Shown piece after piece: positions 49,102-58,082 of a stretch of 64,000 nucleotides of DNA. Within the stretch, counting starts at the first letter, position 1, and each line of letters starts with the position of its first letter. The stretch comes from Maricaulis salignorans (GTDB lineage Bacteria > Pseudomonadota > Alphaproteobacteria > Caulobacterales > Aquidulcibacteraceae): contig CAMDDL010000005.1 of NCBI GenBank assembly GCA_945891505.1, positions 1-64,000 on the forward strand. The letters are read 5' to 3'. The position numbers and the translations under genes were made by a program. The notes under the pieces were generated by a model that saw only the letters and a list, made by a program, of their open reading frames with translations, was not told the DNA's origin and made no database searches.

Positions 49102-50769
49102 ATGCTGAAGAAAATCCTGTTGGGTGGCTTGATTGCCGTCGTGGGTTTAGGCGCGCTGGCCTATGTGAAGCGGGTAGACATTGTTCTGGCTTTAGCCGCT
49201 TCCCAAAAGCGCACCGATATTCCCGACAATAAACCTATCGCTTGGATGCAGGGACCGGCCGCGGAGCAAGCCAATGAAGGCGACCGTCCGCCCAATATCA
49301 TTTTCATTCTGGCTGATGATTTAGGTTACAATGACATCTCGACCTTTGGCGGCGGGCTCGGCAATGGCAAAGTCAAAACCCCAAACATCGATGCGTTGGC
49401 AGCTTCAGGTGTTGCATTCCGTCAGGCCTATTCAGGCACGGCCAGCTGTGCGCCATCGCGTGCGATGATCATGACGGGGCGCTATCCCACGCGCACAGGG
49501 TTTGAGTTCACACCGACACCAGACGGCATGGGTCGGATCGTGAAAATGGTGTCTGACTCGATGCGTAGCCAAAGCGGAACGCCACCCGTCATTTATCATG
49601 CCGACCGCGTGGCTGAGATGCCAAAGTACGACAAGCAGGGTTTACCGGGCTCTGAAGTCACCATCGCCGAAGTCTTGAAGACGCGCGGCTATCACACCGT
49701 TCATATCGGCAAGTGGCACACGGGCCTTGGTCCAGAGTTTGGTGCCAATGCGCAGGGCTTTGACGAAAGCCTCTTGATGGCGAGCGGCCTTCACTTGCCC
49801 GAAGATGATCCAAATGCCGTCAATGCCAAGGTCGATTTTGACCCGATCGACAAATTCTTGTGGGCGCGCATGGAGTATGCAGCGTCTTACAATGACGGGG
49901 AATGGTTCAAGCCACGCGGCTATCTCGCCGATTACTGGACCGATGAAGCGATTGAAGTCATCAAGGCCAATAAGAACCGACCTTTCTTCATCAATCTCTC
50001 GCATTGGACTGTTCACACGCCGCTGCAAGCCACGAAGTCTGACTATGATGCGGTGGGCCCGATGGGTTCTGAGCGCGAGCGGGTCTATGCGGCGATGATC
50101 GTGTCGCTAGACCGCAGCGTTGGACGGCTTGTCGCGACCTTGAAAGAACAAGGCATGGCCGACAACACCTTAATCGTGTTCTCGAGCGACAATGGCGGCC
50201 CGGGCTATATCGGTCTGCCGGAGATCAATAAGCCTTTCCGGGGCTGGAAACTCTCCTTGTTTGAAGGGGGCATTCGCGTGCCCATGTTCATGTCTTGGCC
50301 CGGGAAAATTCCTGCGGGTACACAAGTGCAAGCCCCCGTCGCCCACATTGACCTCATGCCAACTTTGGCCGCCGCCGCTGGGGCGGCACTTCCCAAGGGC
50401 GTGGCGATTGATGGCGTCAACATTCTACCCCACGCCGAAGGTAAGGCAGGAAATGCGCGTCCGCATGACAGCATCTTCTGGCAGAGCGACGGCTACCGAG
50501 TTGTGCGCCATCTGGATTGGAAACTGCAAGTGATCGAAAAGCCAGGCGCTGTTTACCTCTATGACCTCGCCACCGACCCAACCGAGAAAACCAATCTAGC
50601 CGCGGCCCGACCTGACATGGTGGCCAAACTTCGCAAGTTGTTGGATGACCATAAGGCCGGCGGTCGCAAGCCGCTTTACCCAGCCACGCTGGAAGGCCCC
50701 ATTGCCATCGACCGAGCCTTAGGGACAAAGGCCACTAAGGATGACGTCATCGCGTATTGGCCGAATTAA
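49102..50769 (+). CDS. Arylsulfatase, formylglycine type, N-terminally anchored
   Basis: A 555-residue type I sulfatase. The N-terminal segment MLKKILLGGLIAVVGLGAL is an uncleaved signal anchor or signal peptide. NIIFILADDLGYNDIS carries the metal Asp pair, and CAPSR with Cys116 followed by AMIMTGRYPTRTG is the canonical formylglycine site. GKWHTGLGPEFGANAQGFD and VFSSDNGGPG complete the active site. ATG 49102 has GGGGAGA upstream, whereas in-frame codons before it fall within the GST gene end. It is followed after 2 bases by the epoxide hydrolase gene. Confidence 0.9.
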   Translation: MLKKILLGGLIAVVGLGALAYVKRVDIVLALAASQKRTDIPDNKPIAWMQGPAAEQANEGDRPPNIIFILADDLGYNDISTFGGGLGNGKVKTPNIDALAASGVAFRQAYSGTASCAPSRAMIMTGRYPTRTGFEFTPTPDGMGRIVKMVSDSMRSQSGTPPVIYHADRVAEMPKYDKQGLPGSEVTIAEVLKTRGYHTVHIGKWHTGLGPEFGANAQGFDESLLMASGLHLPEDDPNAVNAKVDFDPIDKFLWARMEYAASYNDGEWFKPRGYLADYWTDEAIEVIKANKNRPFFINLSHWTVHTPLQATKSDYDAVGPMGSERERVYAAMIVSLDRSVGRLVATLKEQGMADNTLIVFSSDNGGPGYIGLPEINKPFRGWKLSLFEGGIRVPMFMSWPGKIPAGTQVQAPVAHIDLMPTLAAAAGAALPKGVAIDGVNILPHAEGKAGNARPHDSIFWQSDGYRVVRHLDWKLQVIEKPGAVYLYDLATDPTEKTNLAAARPDMVAKLRKLLDDHKAGGRKPLYPATLEGPIAIDRALGTKATKDDVIAYWPN

Positions 50770-50771
50770 TC

Positions 50772-51941
50772 ATGGGCAACAACCTAAAGCCCTTCTCCAT
50801 CCAGATCCCGCAAGCCAAGCTTGATGCAGTTCAGCGGCGCGTCGAGGCTTTCCAATGGCCGGAGGTGCCAGCCGATGAAGGGGCTGATGATTGGTCTCGC
50901 GGTGCCTCTACAACCTGGTTGAAAGGGCTTCAGGACTTTTGGCTCAACACTTATGACTGGCGCGCGGTCGAGGCCGATCTCAATCGCCTGCCACAGTTTC
51001 AAGTCACAATTGACGGCCAAGATCTCCACTTCCTGCATATTGTGGGCGAGGCGGGGGGCAGGCGGCCGCTCTTACTCAGCCACGGTTGGCCGGGTTCGGT
51101 GTTTGAGTTTCACAAAGTCATTGGTCCGCTTGCCTTTCCGTCCCAGCACGGCGGCAAGGCCGAGGATGCGTTTGATCTAATCATTCCCAGCCTGCCCGGT
51201 TATGGCTTTTCGGGACGGCCCGCCCGCCCGATCGGGCCCCGCACCACAGCAGGTCTCTTTCGAAAATTGATGGTCGATATCTTGGGCTACAAGTCCTTCA
51301 TCGCTCAAGGCGGGGACTGGGGGTCTGTGGTCACGTCCTGGATGGGCCTTGACCACGCCGATGTGGTTTCGGGTATTCACCTCAACATGCTGGGGCTGCG
51401 CCCGGACCTGTCGACGCTAACCACGCCAGAGCGTGGCGCTTGGGCGCAGAAGTCACAAGCCATGATGCAAATGGGCGGTGCCTATTTCCAACTTCAGACC
51501 ACGCGTCCGCAATTACTGGCCATGGCTGTGACCGATTCCCCGTTCGGACAGGCGGCGTGGATTGTCGAGAAGTTTCAGAACTGGAGCGACCCGTCGCGGG
51601 GCAGTCTCGACACGATTTTTGGCAAGCAGGACCTTCTGACCAACGTCATGCATTATGTACTGACGGACCGCTTTGCCACGTCTGTCTGGTTCTATCGCGG
51701 GGTCTTGGAAGAGGGCAGCGGCTATTTCCTTCCACAGGGCCAACGCATTGAGGTGCCGACCGGCTTTGCCAATTTCCCGGGGGATAACATCTTCCCCAAT
51801 CCACCCCGTGATTGGGTTGAGTTAGGCTATAATCTCCAACATTGGACAGACATGCCATATGGCGGGCATTTCGCCGCTTGGGAGGTGCCAGACCTATTCG
51901 TACAGGATTTAGTTAGCTTTGGTCGGCGTATCGGTCGCTGA
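50772..51941 (+). CDS. Epoxide hydrolase, EHN-domain type
   Basis: A 389-residue alpha/beta hydrolase with the N-terminal EHN domain (FSIQIPQAKLDAVQRRVEAFQWP, WLKGLQDFWLNTYDWR) typical of microsomal/juvenile-hormone-type epoxide hydrolases. HGWPGSVFEFHK is the oxyanion region, the nucleophile Asp lies in GGDWGSVVTSWM, and the catalytic His is in PYGGHFAAWEVPD. It would add water to an epoxide to yield a diol. No signal peptide. It starts 2 bases after the sulfatase stop, last gene of the cluster, and its end overlaps the convergent accA by 33 bases. Confidence 0.88.
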   Translation: MGNNLKPFSIQIPQAKLDAVQRRVEAFQWPEVPADEGADDWSRGASTTWLKGLQDFWLNTYDWRAVEADLNRLPQFQVTIDGQDLHFLHIVGEAGGRRPLLLSHGWPGSVFEFHKVIGPLAFPSQHGGKAEDAFDLIIPSLPGYGFSGRPARPIGPRTTAGLFRKLMVDILGYKSFIAQGGDWGSVVTSWMGLDHADVVSGIHLNMLGLRPDLSTLTTPERGAWAQKSQAMMQMGGAYFQLQTTRPQLLAMAVTDSPFGQAAWIVEKFQNWSDPSRGSLDTIFGKQDLLTNVMHYVLTDRFATSVWFYRGVLEEGSGYFLPQGQRIEVPTGFANFPGDNIFPNPPRDWVELGYNLQHWTDMPYGGHFAAWEVPDLFVQDLVSFGRRIGR

Positions 51942-52913
51942 GGGTAGGTCCGCTAAGGAGCGCCCTATCCGATAGAAGCGGTCTGCCCGGTGAGCTCTTA
52001 AGCCTTCTGCGTCGAGGGATTCAAGCTGGTAAAGCGCCTTCTCCAGAGCGTCGCCGACGGACTTCATCGCATTAGCGCGTGCGCGATGCGCGCCGCCTAA
52101 AGGCTCTGGGATGATGCCGTCGATCACGCCAAAGCCTAAGAGGTCTTCAGCGGTAATTTTCATCGCCGTGGCCGCATCCTTGGCCCGGTCCGCAGAACGA
52201 TAAAGGATGGAGGCCGCCCCTTCAGGTGAAATGACAGAATAGACCGAGTTTTCGAGCATCAGCACGCTATTAGCCGCCGCAATGGCAACCGCCCCGCCAG
52301 AACCACCTTCACCGGTGATGACCGACACCATCGGCACGCCTAAGGTCAAACAGCGTTCCGTCGCCCGTGCTATCGCTTCGGCTTGCCCGCGTGCTTCGGC
52401 ATCAAGACCGGGATAGGCACCGGCGGTATCGACAAAGGTAAGGACGCTTAAGCCAAACTTCTCCGCCATATCCATTAGGCGTACGGCTTTCCGATAGCCC
52501 TCAGGCCGGGCCATGCCGAAATTATGCTTGAGACGTTGGGGCGTCGTCCGGCCCTTCTCATGGCCCAGGACAACAACACGGCGGCCACGGAAACGGCCCA
52601 TGCCGCCCAGAATTGCGGCATCCTCGCCAAACTTACGGTCCCCCGCCAGCTCGACATAGTCGGTGATCAGCTCTTCGACATAGTCTTTGAAGTGCGGTCG
52701 ATCTGGATGACGCGCAACTTGGGTACGACGCCAAGGGTCCAAATTTTGATATAGGTCGGCTAAGGCGCGATTGGCCTTTTGACGGAGCTTTGAGACCTCA
52801 GTGCGCACGCTTGTCGCGCCGCTCTTTTCCGCAGTCGCGTTCAGCTCTTCGATCTTTTTTTCAAGATCGGCAATGGGCTTCTCGAAGTCGAGAAATACAG
52901 GACGTTCAACCAT
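51909..52913 (-). CDS. accA: Acetyl-CoA carboxylase carboxyltransferase subunit alpha
   Basis: A 334-residue protein. AccA with AccD transfers the carboxyl group from biotin carrier protein to acetyl-CoA, making malonyl-CoA for fatty acid synthesis. The opening LDFEKPIADLEKKIEEL, DPWRRTQVARHPDRPHF, GEDAAILGGMGRFRGRRVVVLGHEKG, DTAGAYPGLDAEARGQAEAIA and the GEGGSGGA loop are near-universal AccA signatures. The length is close to the E. coli protein (319). It stands alone, convergent with the epoxide hydrolase gene. Confidence 0.96.
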   Translation of the reverse strand: MVERPVFLDFEKPIADLEKKIEELNATAEKSGATSVRTEVSKLRQKANRALADLYQNLDPWRRTQVARHPDRPHFKDYVEELITDYVELAGDRKFGEDAAILGGMGRFRGRRVVVLGHEKGRTTPQRLKHNFGMARPEGYRKAVRLMDMAEKFGLSVLTFVDTAGAYPGLDAEARGQAEAIARATERCLTLGVPMVSVITGEGGSGGAVAIAAANSVLMLENSVYSVISPEGAASILYRSADRAKDAATAMKITAEDLLGFGVIDGIIPEPLGGAHRARANAMKSVGDALEKALYQLESLDAEGLRAHRADRFYRIGRSLADLPSATDTPTKAN

Positions 52914-53073
52914 GCAAACCGATTAAGCCTGTGCGCGCGCTTCGGCAAGTCCGCGCGCCAGTAGGTTCTTGGTTAAAATTGCCCCAATTTAGCCCTGAAG
53001 CCTCCCAAACAAGGCCTTGTTGCACCGTCTTTATCGTGTGAAACGTTCACAGAAGCGTTTGGAGGCAAGCCAC

Positions 53074-54972
53074 ATGATCCAACTTTACCCGCACCCATCC
53101 ACACCAACAGCCCGAATGAAGTCCGCTGCCAAGCAGGTCATTTCAGTCATTTCTCTCACGGCTTTGGTCGCAAGTTGCGGGACCAATCCCGCCGCCTATA
53201 GCCAATATGCAGGCCCGGTCAGCCAGTCTGTGTCCACAGATGCGACGGATTACAATTGCCCCGCCCCGCCCGAACGGGCAGAGCGTGCCTATCCAAGTCG
53301 CACCCAGATGGCCGTGGGAATGGCGTCTCCGACTATGATGCCAACGCCACCGCCGCCAATGGCTCCACCGCCACCACCACCACCACCACCGCCGCCGCCA
53401 CCGCCACCACCGGCACCTGCGCTGGCCGTTGTTGCGGCTCAATCTTATGATGCGCAAAGCAAAGTTGCTGACGCATCCATGCAGAAGGTTGTCGTCACAG
53501 GGACGCGTATCGGCCCGATGCCGCAGCAACAATCAACGGAGAAGTATCCCCTCGCGGCGATCAATAGCGTCAAGCAAACGGCAGAGAACCCAGTCTCGAC
53601 CTTCGCCATGGAAGTCGATACCGCTTCCTATGCAAATGCCCGTCGCTTCGTAAGCGAAGGGAGACTGCCACCTGCGGATGCCGTACGTGTCGAAGAGTTT
53701 CTGAATTATTTTGATTATGGCTATGCCAAGTCAAAGGATCGCAAGTTGCCCTTCTCCACCACGGTCGTGGTAGCCCCTTCGCCCTGGGCTGAAGAAAAGC
53801 AAATCGTCCACGTCGGGCTCTCCGGTTACGATATCGCCCGTCGCGAGCGCCCACCTCTAAACCTTACGATGCTGATGGACGTATCGGGATCCATGTATGC
53901 AGAAGACCGCTTGCCCTTGGCTAAGCGTGCTTTGGCCCTATTGGCACCAAACCTCAATGGTCGCGACCGTGTCTCCATCGTCGTCTATGCCGGTGCGGCA
54001 GGTGTGGTATTAAAGCCCACCGCCGGAGACAATACGCGCGACATTGTCTGCGCCTTGGAAGCTCTGCAAGCTGGCGGCTCCACCGCTGGCGGGCAAGGCA
54101 TTCGCCTTGCCTATGAAACGGCTGCCAAGAATTACAATAAGGATGGGGTCAATCGGGTTATCCTGATGACAGATGGTGACTTCAATGTCGGCATATCTGA
54201 TCCGCGCGCTTTGCAAAGCTATGTGACGGACCAGCGCAAGAAGGGGATTTATCTCTCCATATTTGGCTTTGGTCGTGGCAATTATAATGACACGATGATG
54301 CAAGCCTTGGCCCAGAACGGCAATGGCGTCGCGACCTATATCGACACCATCCAAGAGGCCCGCAAAGTTTTTGACACCCAGATCAGCGGCACGCTCTTCC
54401 CCATCGCCGACGATGTGAAAGCGCAAGTCGAGTTCAATCCAGCCCGGGTGAAAGAATGGCGCTTGATCGGTTATGAGACGCGCGCCCTCAACCGCGAGGA
54501 CTTCAATAATGACGCGGTCGATGCGGGCGAGATCGGCGCAGGTCACCAAGTCACGGCGCTTTATGAAATCACGCCCGTGGGTGCCCAAGGTAGTGTTGAT
54601 CCCCTTCGCTATGGGGCCGCCGCTCAAACCCCTGCAACAGGTAAGGCCAAGGAGCTGGGGCTATTGCGGTTGCGCTACAAAGTACCGGGCGAGGCCAATT
54701 CCCGCTTGATTGAGCGGCCAATAACCGACGCTGACCGCAGTGCCAGTTTTGACCGCGCGCCGGATGCCACCCGCTTTGCCATCGCCTTGGCGGGCTATGC
54801 CCAACTCCTCCGCCAAGACCCTTGGATTGGCAAAGGCTTTGGCTTTGGTGATGTCGCCCGCATCGCTAAGGGGGCCAAAGGCGAAGACCGGTTTGGCATC
54901 CGAGATGAGTTCATTGATCTTGTTTCGCGTGCTGAAGGTTTGGAGCGTTTGCCAAACCAAAGCCAAGACTAA
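53074..54972 (+). CDS. von Willebrand factor A lipoprotein, YfbK-like, with polyproline linker
   Basis: A 632-residue exported lipoprotein (LVASC, Cys35). A low-complexity linker includes 16 consecutive prolines (residues 98-113). VVVTGTRI at residues 139-146 resembles the start of a TonB-receptor plug but no plug follows. A von-Willebrand-factor domain (~180-360) has the N-terminal TFAMEVDTASYANARRFV, MIDAS residues in LMDVSGSM and MTDGDFNVG, and the C-terminal DUF3520-type region ending GFGFGDVARIAKGA. Metal-dependent adhesion or envelope assembly is likely. GGAGG ahead of ATG 53074 decides the start. A hairpin at 54985 follows. Confidence 0.85.
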   Translation: MIQLYPHPSTPTARMKSAAKQVISVISLTALVASCGTNPAAYSQYAGPVSQSVSTDATDYNCPAPPERAERAYPSRTQMAVGMASPTMMPTPPPPMAPPPPPPPPPPPPPPPPAPALAVVAAQSYDAQSKVADASMQKVVVTGTRIGPMPQQQSTEKYPLAAINSVKQTAENPVSTFAMEVDTASYANARRFVSEGRLPPADAVRVEEFLNYFDYGYAKSKDRKLPFSTTVVVAPSPWAEEKQIVHVGLSGYDIARRERPPLNLTMLMDVSGSMYAEDRLPLAKRALALLAPNLNGRDRVSIVVYAGAAGVVLKPTAGDNTRDIVCALEALQAGGSTAGGQGIRLAYETAAKNYNKDGVNRVILMTDGDFNVGISDPRALQSYVTDQRKKGIYLSIFGFGRGNYNDTMMQALAQNGNGVATYIDTIQEARKVFDTQISGTLFPIADDVKAQVEFNPARVKEWRLIGYETRALNREDFNNDAVDAGEIGAGHQVTALYEITPVGAQGSVDPLRYGAAAQTPATGKAKELGLLRLRYKVPGEANSRLIERPITDADRSASFDRAPDATRFAIALAGYAQLLRQDPWIGKGFGFGDVARIAKGAKGEDRFGIRDEFIDLVSRAEGLERLPNQSQD

Positions 54973-54984
54973 GTCACAATTGGG

Positions 54985-55009
54985 CGTGGTGGTTTCTGCG
55001 ACCGCCACG
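54985..55009. terminator. Stem-loop between convergent genes
   Basis: CGTGGTGGT pairs with ACCGCCACG (one wobble) around a 7-base loop. It lies between the ends of the von Willebrand gene and the convergent oxidoreductase, but lacks a T-tract, so termination is uncertain. Confidence 0.4.
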
Positions 55010-55020
55010 TCTATCGGCCT

Positions 55021-56445
55021 TCACCCCAACAGCTTCAAGAACTTCACCAATTTACGGGTTCGGTCTGAAAACAAGGTGGGGGTGAAATAGGCCCCTGCGG
55101 CGCGTTTGACGATTTCGCTGCGCGTTGGATAGGGCGAGATCAAGCTGGTGATCGCACTCACGCCTTTTTTGTTGGCCATGGCCAGACCTACCAGCTGAAT
55201 GGCTTCACCCGCGCCTTCGCCAACCACGGTGGCACCCAAAATCTTGCCGCCCTTGCCGATAACAAGCTTGCAAAAGCCCTCCGTCGACCGCTCGGTCTGG
55301 GCGCGATCATTATCCTCAAACTCAGCTTTGGTAACGGTGACGTCGCTGCCATACTGATCGCGGGCTTGTGCCTCTGTCAGGCCGATTTTGGCGACTTCTG
55401 GGTCGCAATAAGCCACCGCAGGCATATAGGGGACTACAGCGGTCGCTGGCGCTTTAAACACAGCATTGCGGATAAAGACGCTGGCGTGGAAGCCCGCTGC
55501 ATGGGTCAATTGTTCTTTGCCCGCCACATCGCCAATCGCCCAGACCCGGGAATTAGACACACTGCGCAAGCGATCATCGGTTGCTACACCTTTGCGGCTA
55601 TAGGTGACATTGGCCTTATCCAGCCCGATAGTCTCAACCCTCGCAGCACGGCCGACTGCGACCAACAAACGCTCCGCTTTGAGCACCCTGCCATCTTCCA
55701 AGGTGACGGCCACTTCGGCTTGATCGCCGGACACAGCGACCGCTTTCACGCCCTCTTGCACGGTCACACCATCTGCTTTCAGGCTAGCGCGCACAACCTC
55801 CACCGCCTCAGGCTCTTGCGGGCCCATGATGGTCATGGCCTCAACCACGGTTACTTGCGTGCCGAGGCGGGCGAAGGCTTGGCCAAGTTCTACCCCAATT
55901 ACGCCACCACCCAGCACGATCAGGCTTTTGGGCTGGGTTGCTTGGGCAAAGACGGACTCATTGGTTAGAAATGGCGTCTCACTCAGGCCTGGGATAGGCG
56001 GAACAAAGGCGGTTGCACCTGTGGCGATCACGAACTTTTGCGCGGTGACCTTCGCAGAGGCGCTCTCAATGGTACGCGGGTCAATAAAAACGGCATGTTC
56101 GCGAAAGACGGTGCAACCCAAGCCTTCAAAGCGCTCTTGGCTGTCAATCGGCGCGATGGTCTCTATCACACCGTCGATGTGGCCGCGCAGCTTGTTCCAG
56201 TCGATAACCGCCTTGGTGTTCTCAATGCCAAACCGGCTGGCATGTTGCATCGCGTAGGCGGTCTTGGCGGCAGCGATTAGGGCCTTGGACGGGACGCAGC
56301 CCGTATTGAGGCAATCGCCACCCATTTCACCTTCTTCAAAAAGGACAACCGACAGGCCAAGTTGGGCCGCACCTGCGGCAACCGACAGGCCTGCGGCACC
56401 TGCACCAATCACACAAACATCGACGTTGAGTTGCTGCTGGCTCAT
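55021..56445 (-). CDS. FAD-dependent pyridine nucleotide-disulfide oxidoreductase (MerA-like)
   Basis: A 474-residue flavoprotein with FAD motif VIGAGAAGLS, redox-active cysteines in GGDCLNTGCVPSK, NAD(P) motif VLGGGVIGVELGQ, ATG-motif VIATGATA, and RVWAIGDVAG. The C-terminal dimer region has SPYPTRSEIVKRAAG in place of the lipoamide dehydrogenase His-Glu pair, which places it with the mercuric-reductase-like group usually found beside TVP38 genes. The redox partner is unknown; no MerA metal-binding domain or C-terminal Cys pair is seen, so it is not a true mercuric reductase. The start at 56445 overlaps the TVP38 stop (ATGA). Confidence 0.88.
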   Translation of the reverse strand: MSQQQLNVDVCVIGAGAAGLSVAAGAAQLGLSVVLFEEGEMGGDCLNTGCVPSKALIAAAKTAYAMQHASRFGIENTKAVIDWNKLRGHIDGVIETIAPIDSQERFEGLGCTVFREHAVFIDPRTIESASAKVTAQKFVIATGATAFVPPIPGLSETPFLTNESVFAQATQPKSLIVLGGGVIGVELGQAFARLGTQVTVVEAMTIMGPQEPEAVEVVRASLKADGVTVQEGVKAVAVSGDQAEVAVTLEDGRVLKAERLLVAVGRAARVETIGLDKANVTYSRKGVATDDRLRSVSNSRVWAIGDVAGKEQLTHAAGFHASVFIRNAVFKAPATAVVPYMPAVAYCDPEVAKIGLTEAQARDQYGSDVTVTKAEFEDNDRAQTERSTEGFCKLVIGKGGKILGATVVGEGAGEAIQLVGLAMANKKGVSAITSLISPYPTRSEIVKRAAGAYFTPTLFSDRTRKLVKFLKLLG

Positions 56446-57170
56446 GCTTGTTTCAATCTCGATTGGATAAATTTCCATGCGCTAGGCAGCAGCGCTAACA
56501 CTGCCAATCCCACCAGAGGTCCCATCACTTCGGGGTTGTAAATGATCTTCAAATCGGGCGTTTGGCCTTGCGAGATCAAATGCTCAATCCCATTGCCCAA
56601 CGAGGCGTAGACGTAGCAACCCGGCAAAATGCCAATGGCGGTTGCCAGAACAAAGGTGCGCAGCGGCACGCCCAAGAAGCCCGCTGCGAGATTAATACCA
56701 AAGAATGGGGCGATGGGCAGAAGTCGCAAGGTTAGAAGGTAGCCAAAGGCGTTCTCCTGAAAGCCCTTTTCCAATCGGTCAATAATGCCACCAGCCCGAG
56801 CGCGTAAGCCCCCGCCCAAGGCAGATTGGGTCGCCATAAACAAAAAGGTGGCACCGATGGTTGCTGAGGTCGAGGCAATAGCCGTCGCGACAATTGGCCC
56901 AAAGATGGGCCCAAACATCGGACCAAACAAAAAGCCGCCAGCAATCGTGATCCAGATCGCGCCAGGTAGGGCGATCGTGGTGGCGAAGATATAAATTCCC
57001 ATGTAGCAGGCGATGACCAACAATGGCTTGGTTGTCACCAAATCGCGCAGGACTTCGCTCTGCTTGGCCAATACGTCAAACGACAGATATTTGTGCCAGC
57101 CCATCGAAATGGCGAGGATTAGGCCCAAGGCGATGCCCACCAATGGGCCGAAACGTTTGATGGCTTGCAT
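56442..57170 (-). CDS. TVP38/TMEM64 (DedA-like, VTT domain) membrane protein
   Basis: A 242-residue inner-membrane protein with several hydrophobic helices. The VTT-domain segments are FATTIALPGAIWITIAGGFLFGP, ATIGATFLFMA and LRLLPIAPFFGINLAAGFLGVPLRTF, which contain the re-entrant-loop residues of the DedA/TMEM64 lipid scramblase-like superfamily. It probably affects membrane lipid movement. It is coupled to the oxidoreductase downstream (ATGA) and starts 2 bases after the DUF547 gene, so the three make one operon. Confidence 0.88.
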   Translation of the reverse strand: MQAIKRFGPLVGIALGLILAISMGWHKYLSFDVLAKQSEVLRDLVTTKPLLVIACYMGIYIFATTIALPGAIWITIAGGFLFGPMFGPIFGPIVATAIASTSATIGATFLFMATQSALGGGLRARAGGIIDRLEKGFQENAFGYLLTLRLLPIAPFFGINLAAGFLGVPLRTFVLATAIGILPGCYVYASLGNGIEHLISQGQTPDLKIIYNPEVMGPLVGLAVLALLPSAWKFIQSRLKQA

Positions 57171-57172
57171 GC

Positions 57173-57961
57173 TTAAGAACCTGACGTCGCATTGATGGAC
57201 CAATCATAATCATCGCCCACAATCCGGGCATTGGTCATTTGGGTTAAAAGGGTAGGTGCCGCATAGCGGCGGAGATGGGTGAGAATGCCTTCCTCATTAT
57301 TCCCAAAATCAACTTTGAACCATTGATAAATCGATGAGACGCGCAGTTTTTGCGGTCCAATCACGCGGACGCCACGCGGAGAATTGATAAAAGCGCGTGC
57401 CGCCGCATCGAGATCAGCCTCGAGCGTCTCTGTCCGCCAGCCGCGTCGACCTAAGTTTGGGCAGCCGATTGAGGCACAATTGACTGCATAATGCACACGT
57501 GGGTCGCGCCATTGCTTGCGTAGAATATTGTGTTCGATGTCGTCGAGCGAGAGTTGCTTACCCTCAACCCGCACACGTGGCTCTTTCCAAGGACCCATGG
57601 CCAACAGACTTGGTTTGATGTCGCGGATGGATTTTACCGGATAGCGCGCCAGCACGACTTGAATGGTGATAGCGTTGTAAAGATTGGACCAGGTGGCAAA
57701 TTGAGTGGCCTTGGGCAGACTTGAAATCTTCAAGCCCGCAAGCCCAGCCACGACAGCATCCAATGCGCGCATGTCCGCTGCACTGGCCTTCCAAGCTGCA
57801 TAATCAACCCGATTTAGACCGGTAGAATCAGGGCGAACATAGCGGCCTAAAAGCTCATCCCACAAAGCTTGCGGGGGCCTTCCGGGTGCCGCTTCTAAGT
57901 CAGGCGGGGTTAGGGTCATCAGGGCCGTACTTCCAATTACCAAGCTTCTGCGCGAAATCAT
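57173..57961 (-). CDS. DUF547 family exported protein
   Basis: A 262-residue protein with an N-terminal SRRSLVIG motif and hydrophobic segment that look like a twin-arginine signal peptide (cleavage near LEAA). The DUF547 core is seen in ATWSNLYNAITIQVVLARYPV, SLDDIEHNILRKQWRDPRVHYAVNCASIGCPNLG (with a conserved Cys pair in NCASIGCP) and YQWFKVDFG. The family resembles cysteine-protease-like folds but no activity is proven. ATG 57961 has AGGAGTGACC upstream; an earlier start is unlikely. First gene of the operon with the TVP38 protein. Confidence 0.85.
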   Translation of the reverse strand: MISRRSLVIGSTALMTLTPPDLEAAPGRPPQALWDELLGRYVRPDSTGLNRVDYAAWKASAADMRALDAVVAGLAGLKISSLPKATQFATWSNLYNAITIQVVLARYPVKSIRDIKPSLLAMGPWKEPRVRVEGKQLSLDDIEHNILRKQWRDPRVHYAVNCASIGCPNLGRRGWRTETLEADLDAAARAFINSPRGVRVIGPQKLRVSSIYQWFKVDFGNNEEGILTHLRRYAAPTLLTQMTNARIVGDDYDWSINATSGS

Positions 57962-58082
57962 GGTCACTCCTAACCTGTTCTTACCTTTCAATACGCTCTT
58001 TTCTGCAGGGCGGTTGCACAATGGCTGCAGGTGGTGGCGCATTGGACTTCACCTTCGGGCCAAAACCGCGTAGGTCGAACCT

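Noticed and set aside
53335-53420. CCA/CCG repeat tract as a CRISPR or microsatellite locus
   Set aside because: It is in frame and encodes 16 prolines in a lipoprotein linker. There are no spacers.
53485-53530. Broken TonB receptor fragment around VVVTGTRI
   Set aside because: The reading frame continues without interruption into the von Willebrand domain, and no plug or barrel sequence follows.
55021-56445. Mercuric reductase merA
   Set aside because: The N-terminal metal-binding domain and C-terminal vicinal cysteines of MerA are absent and no other mer gene is nearby.
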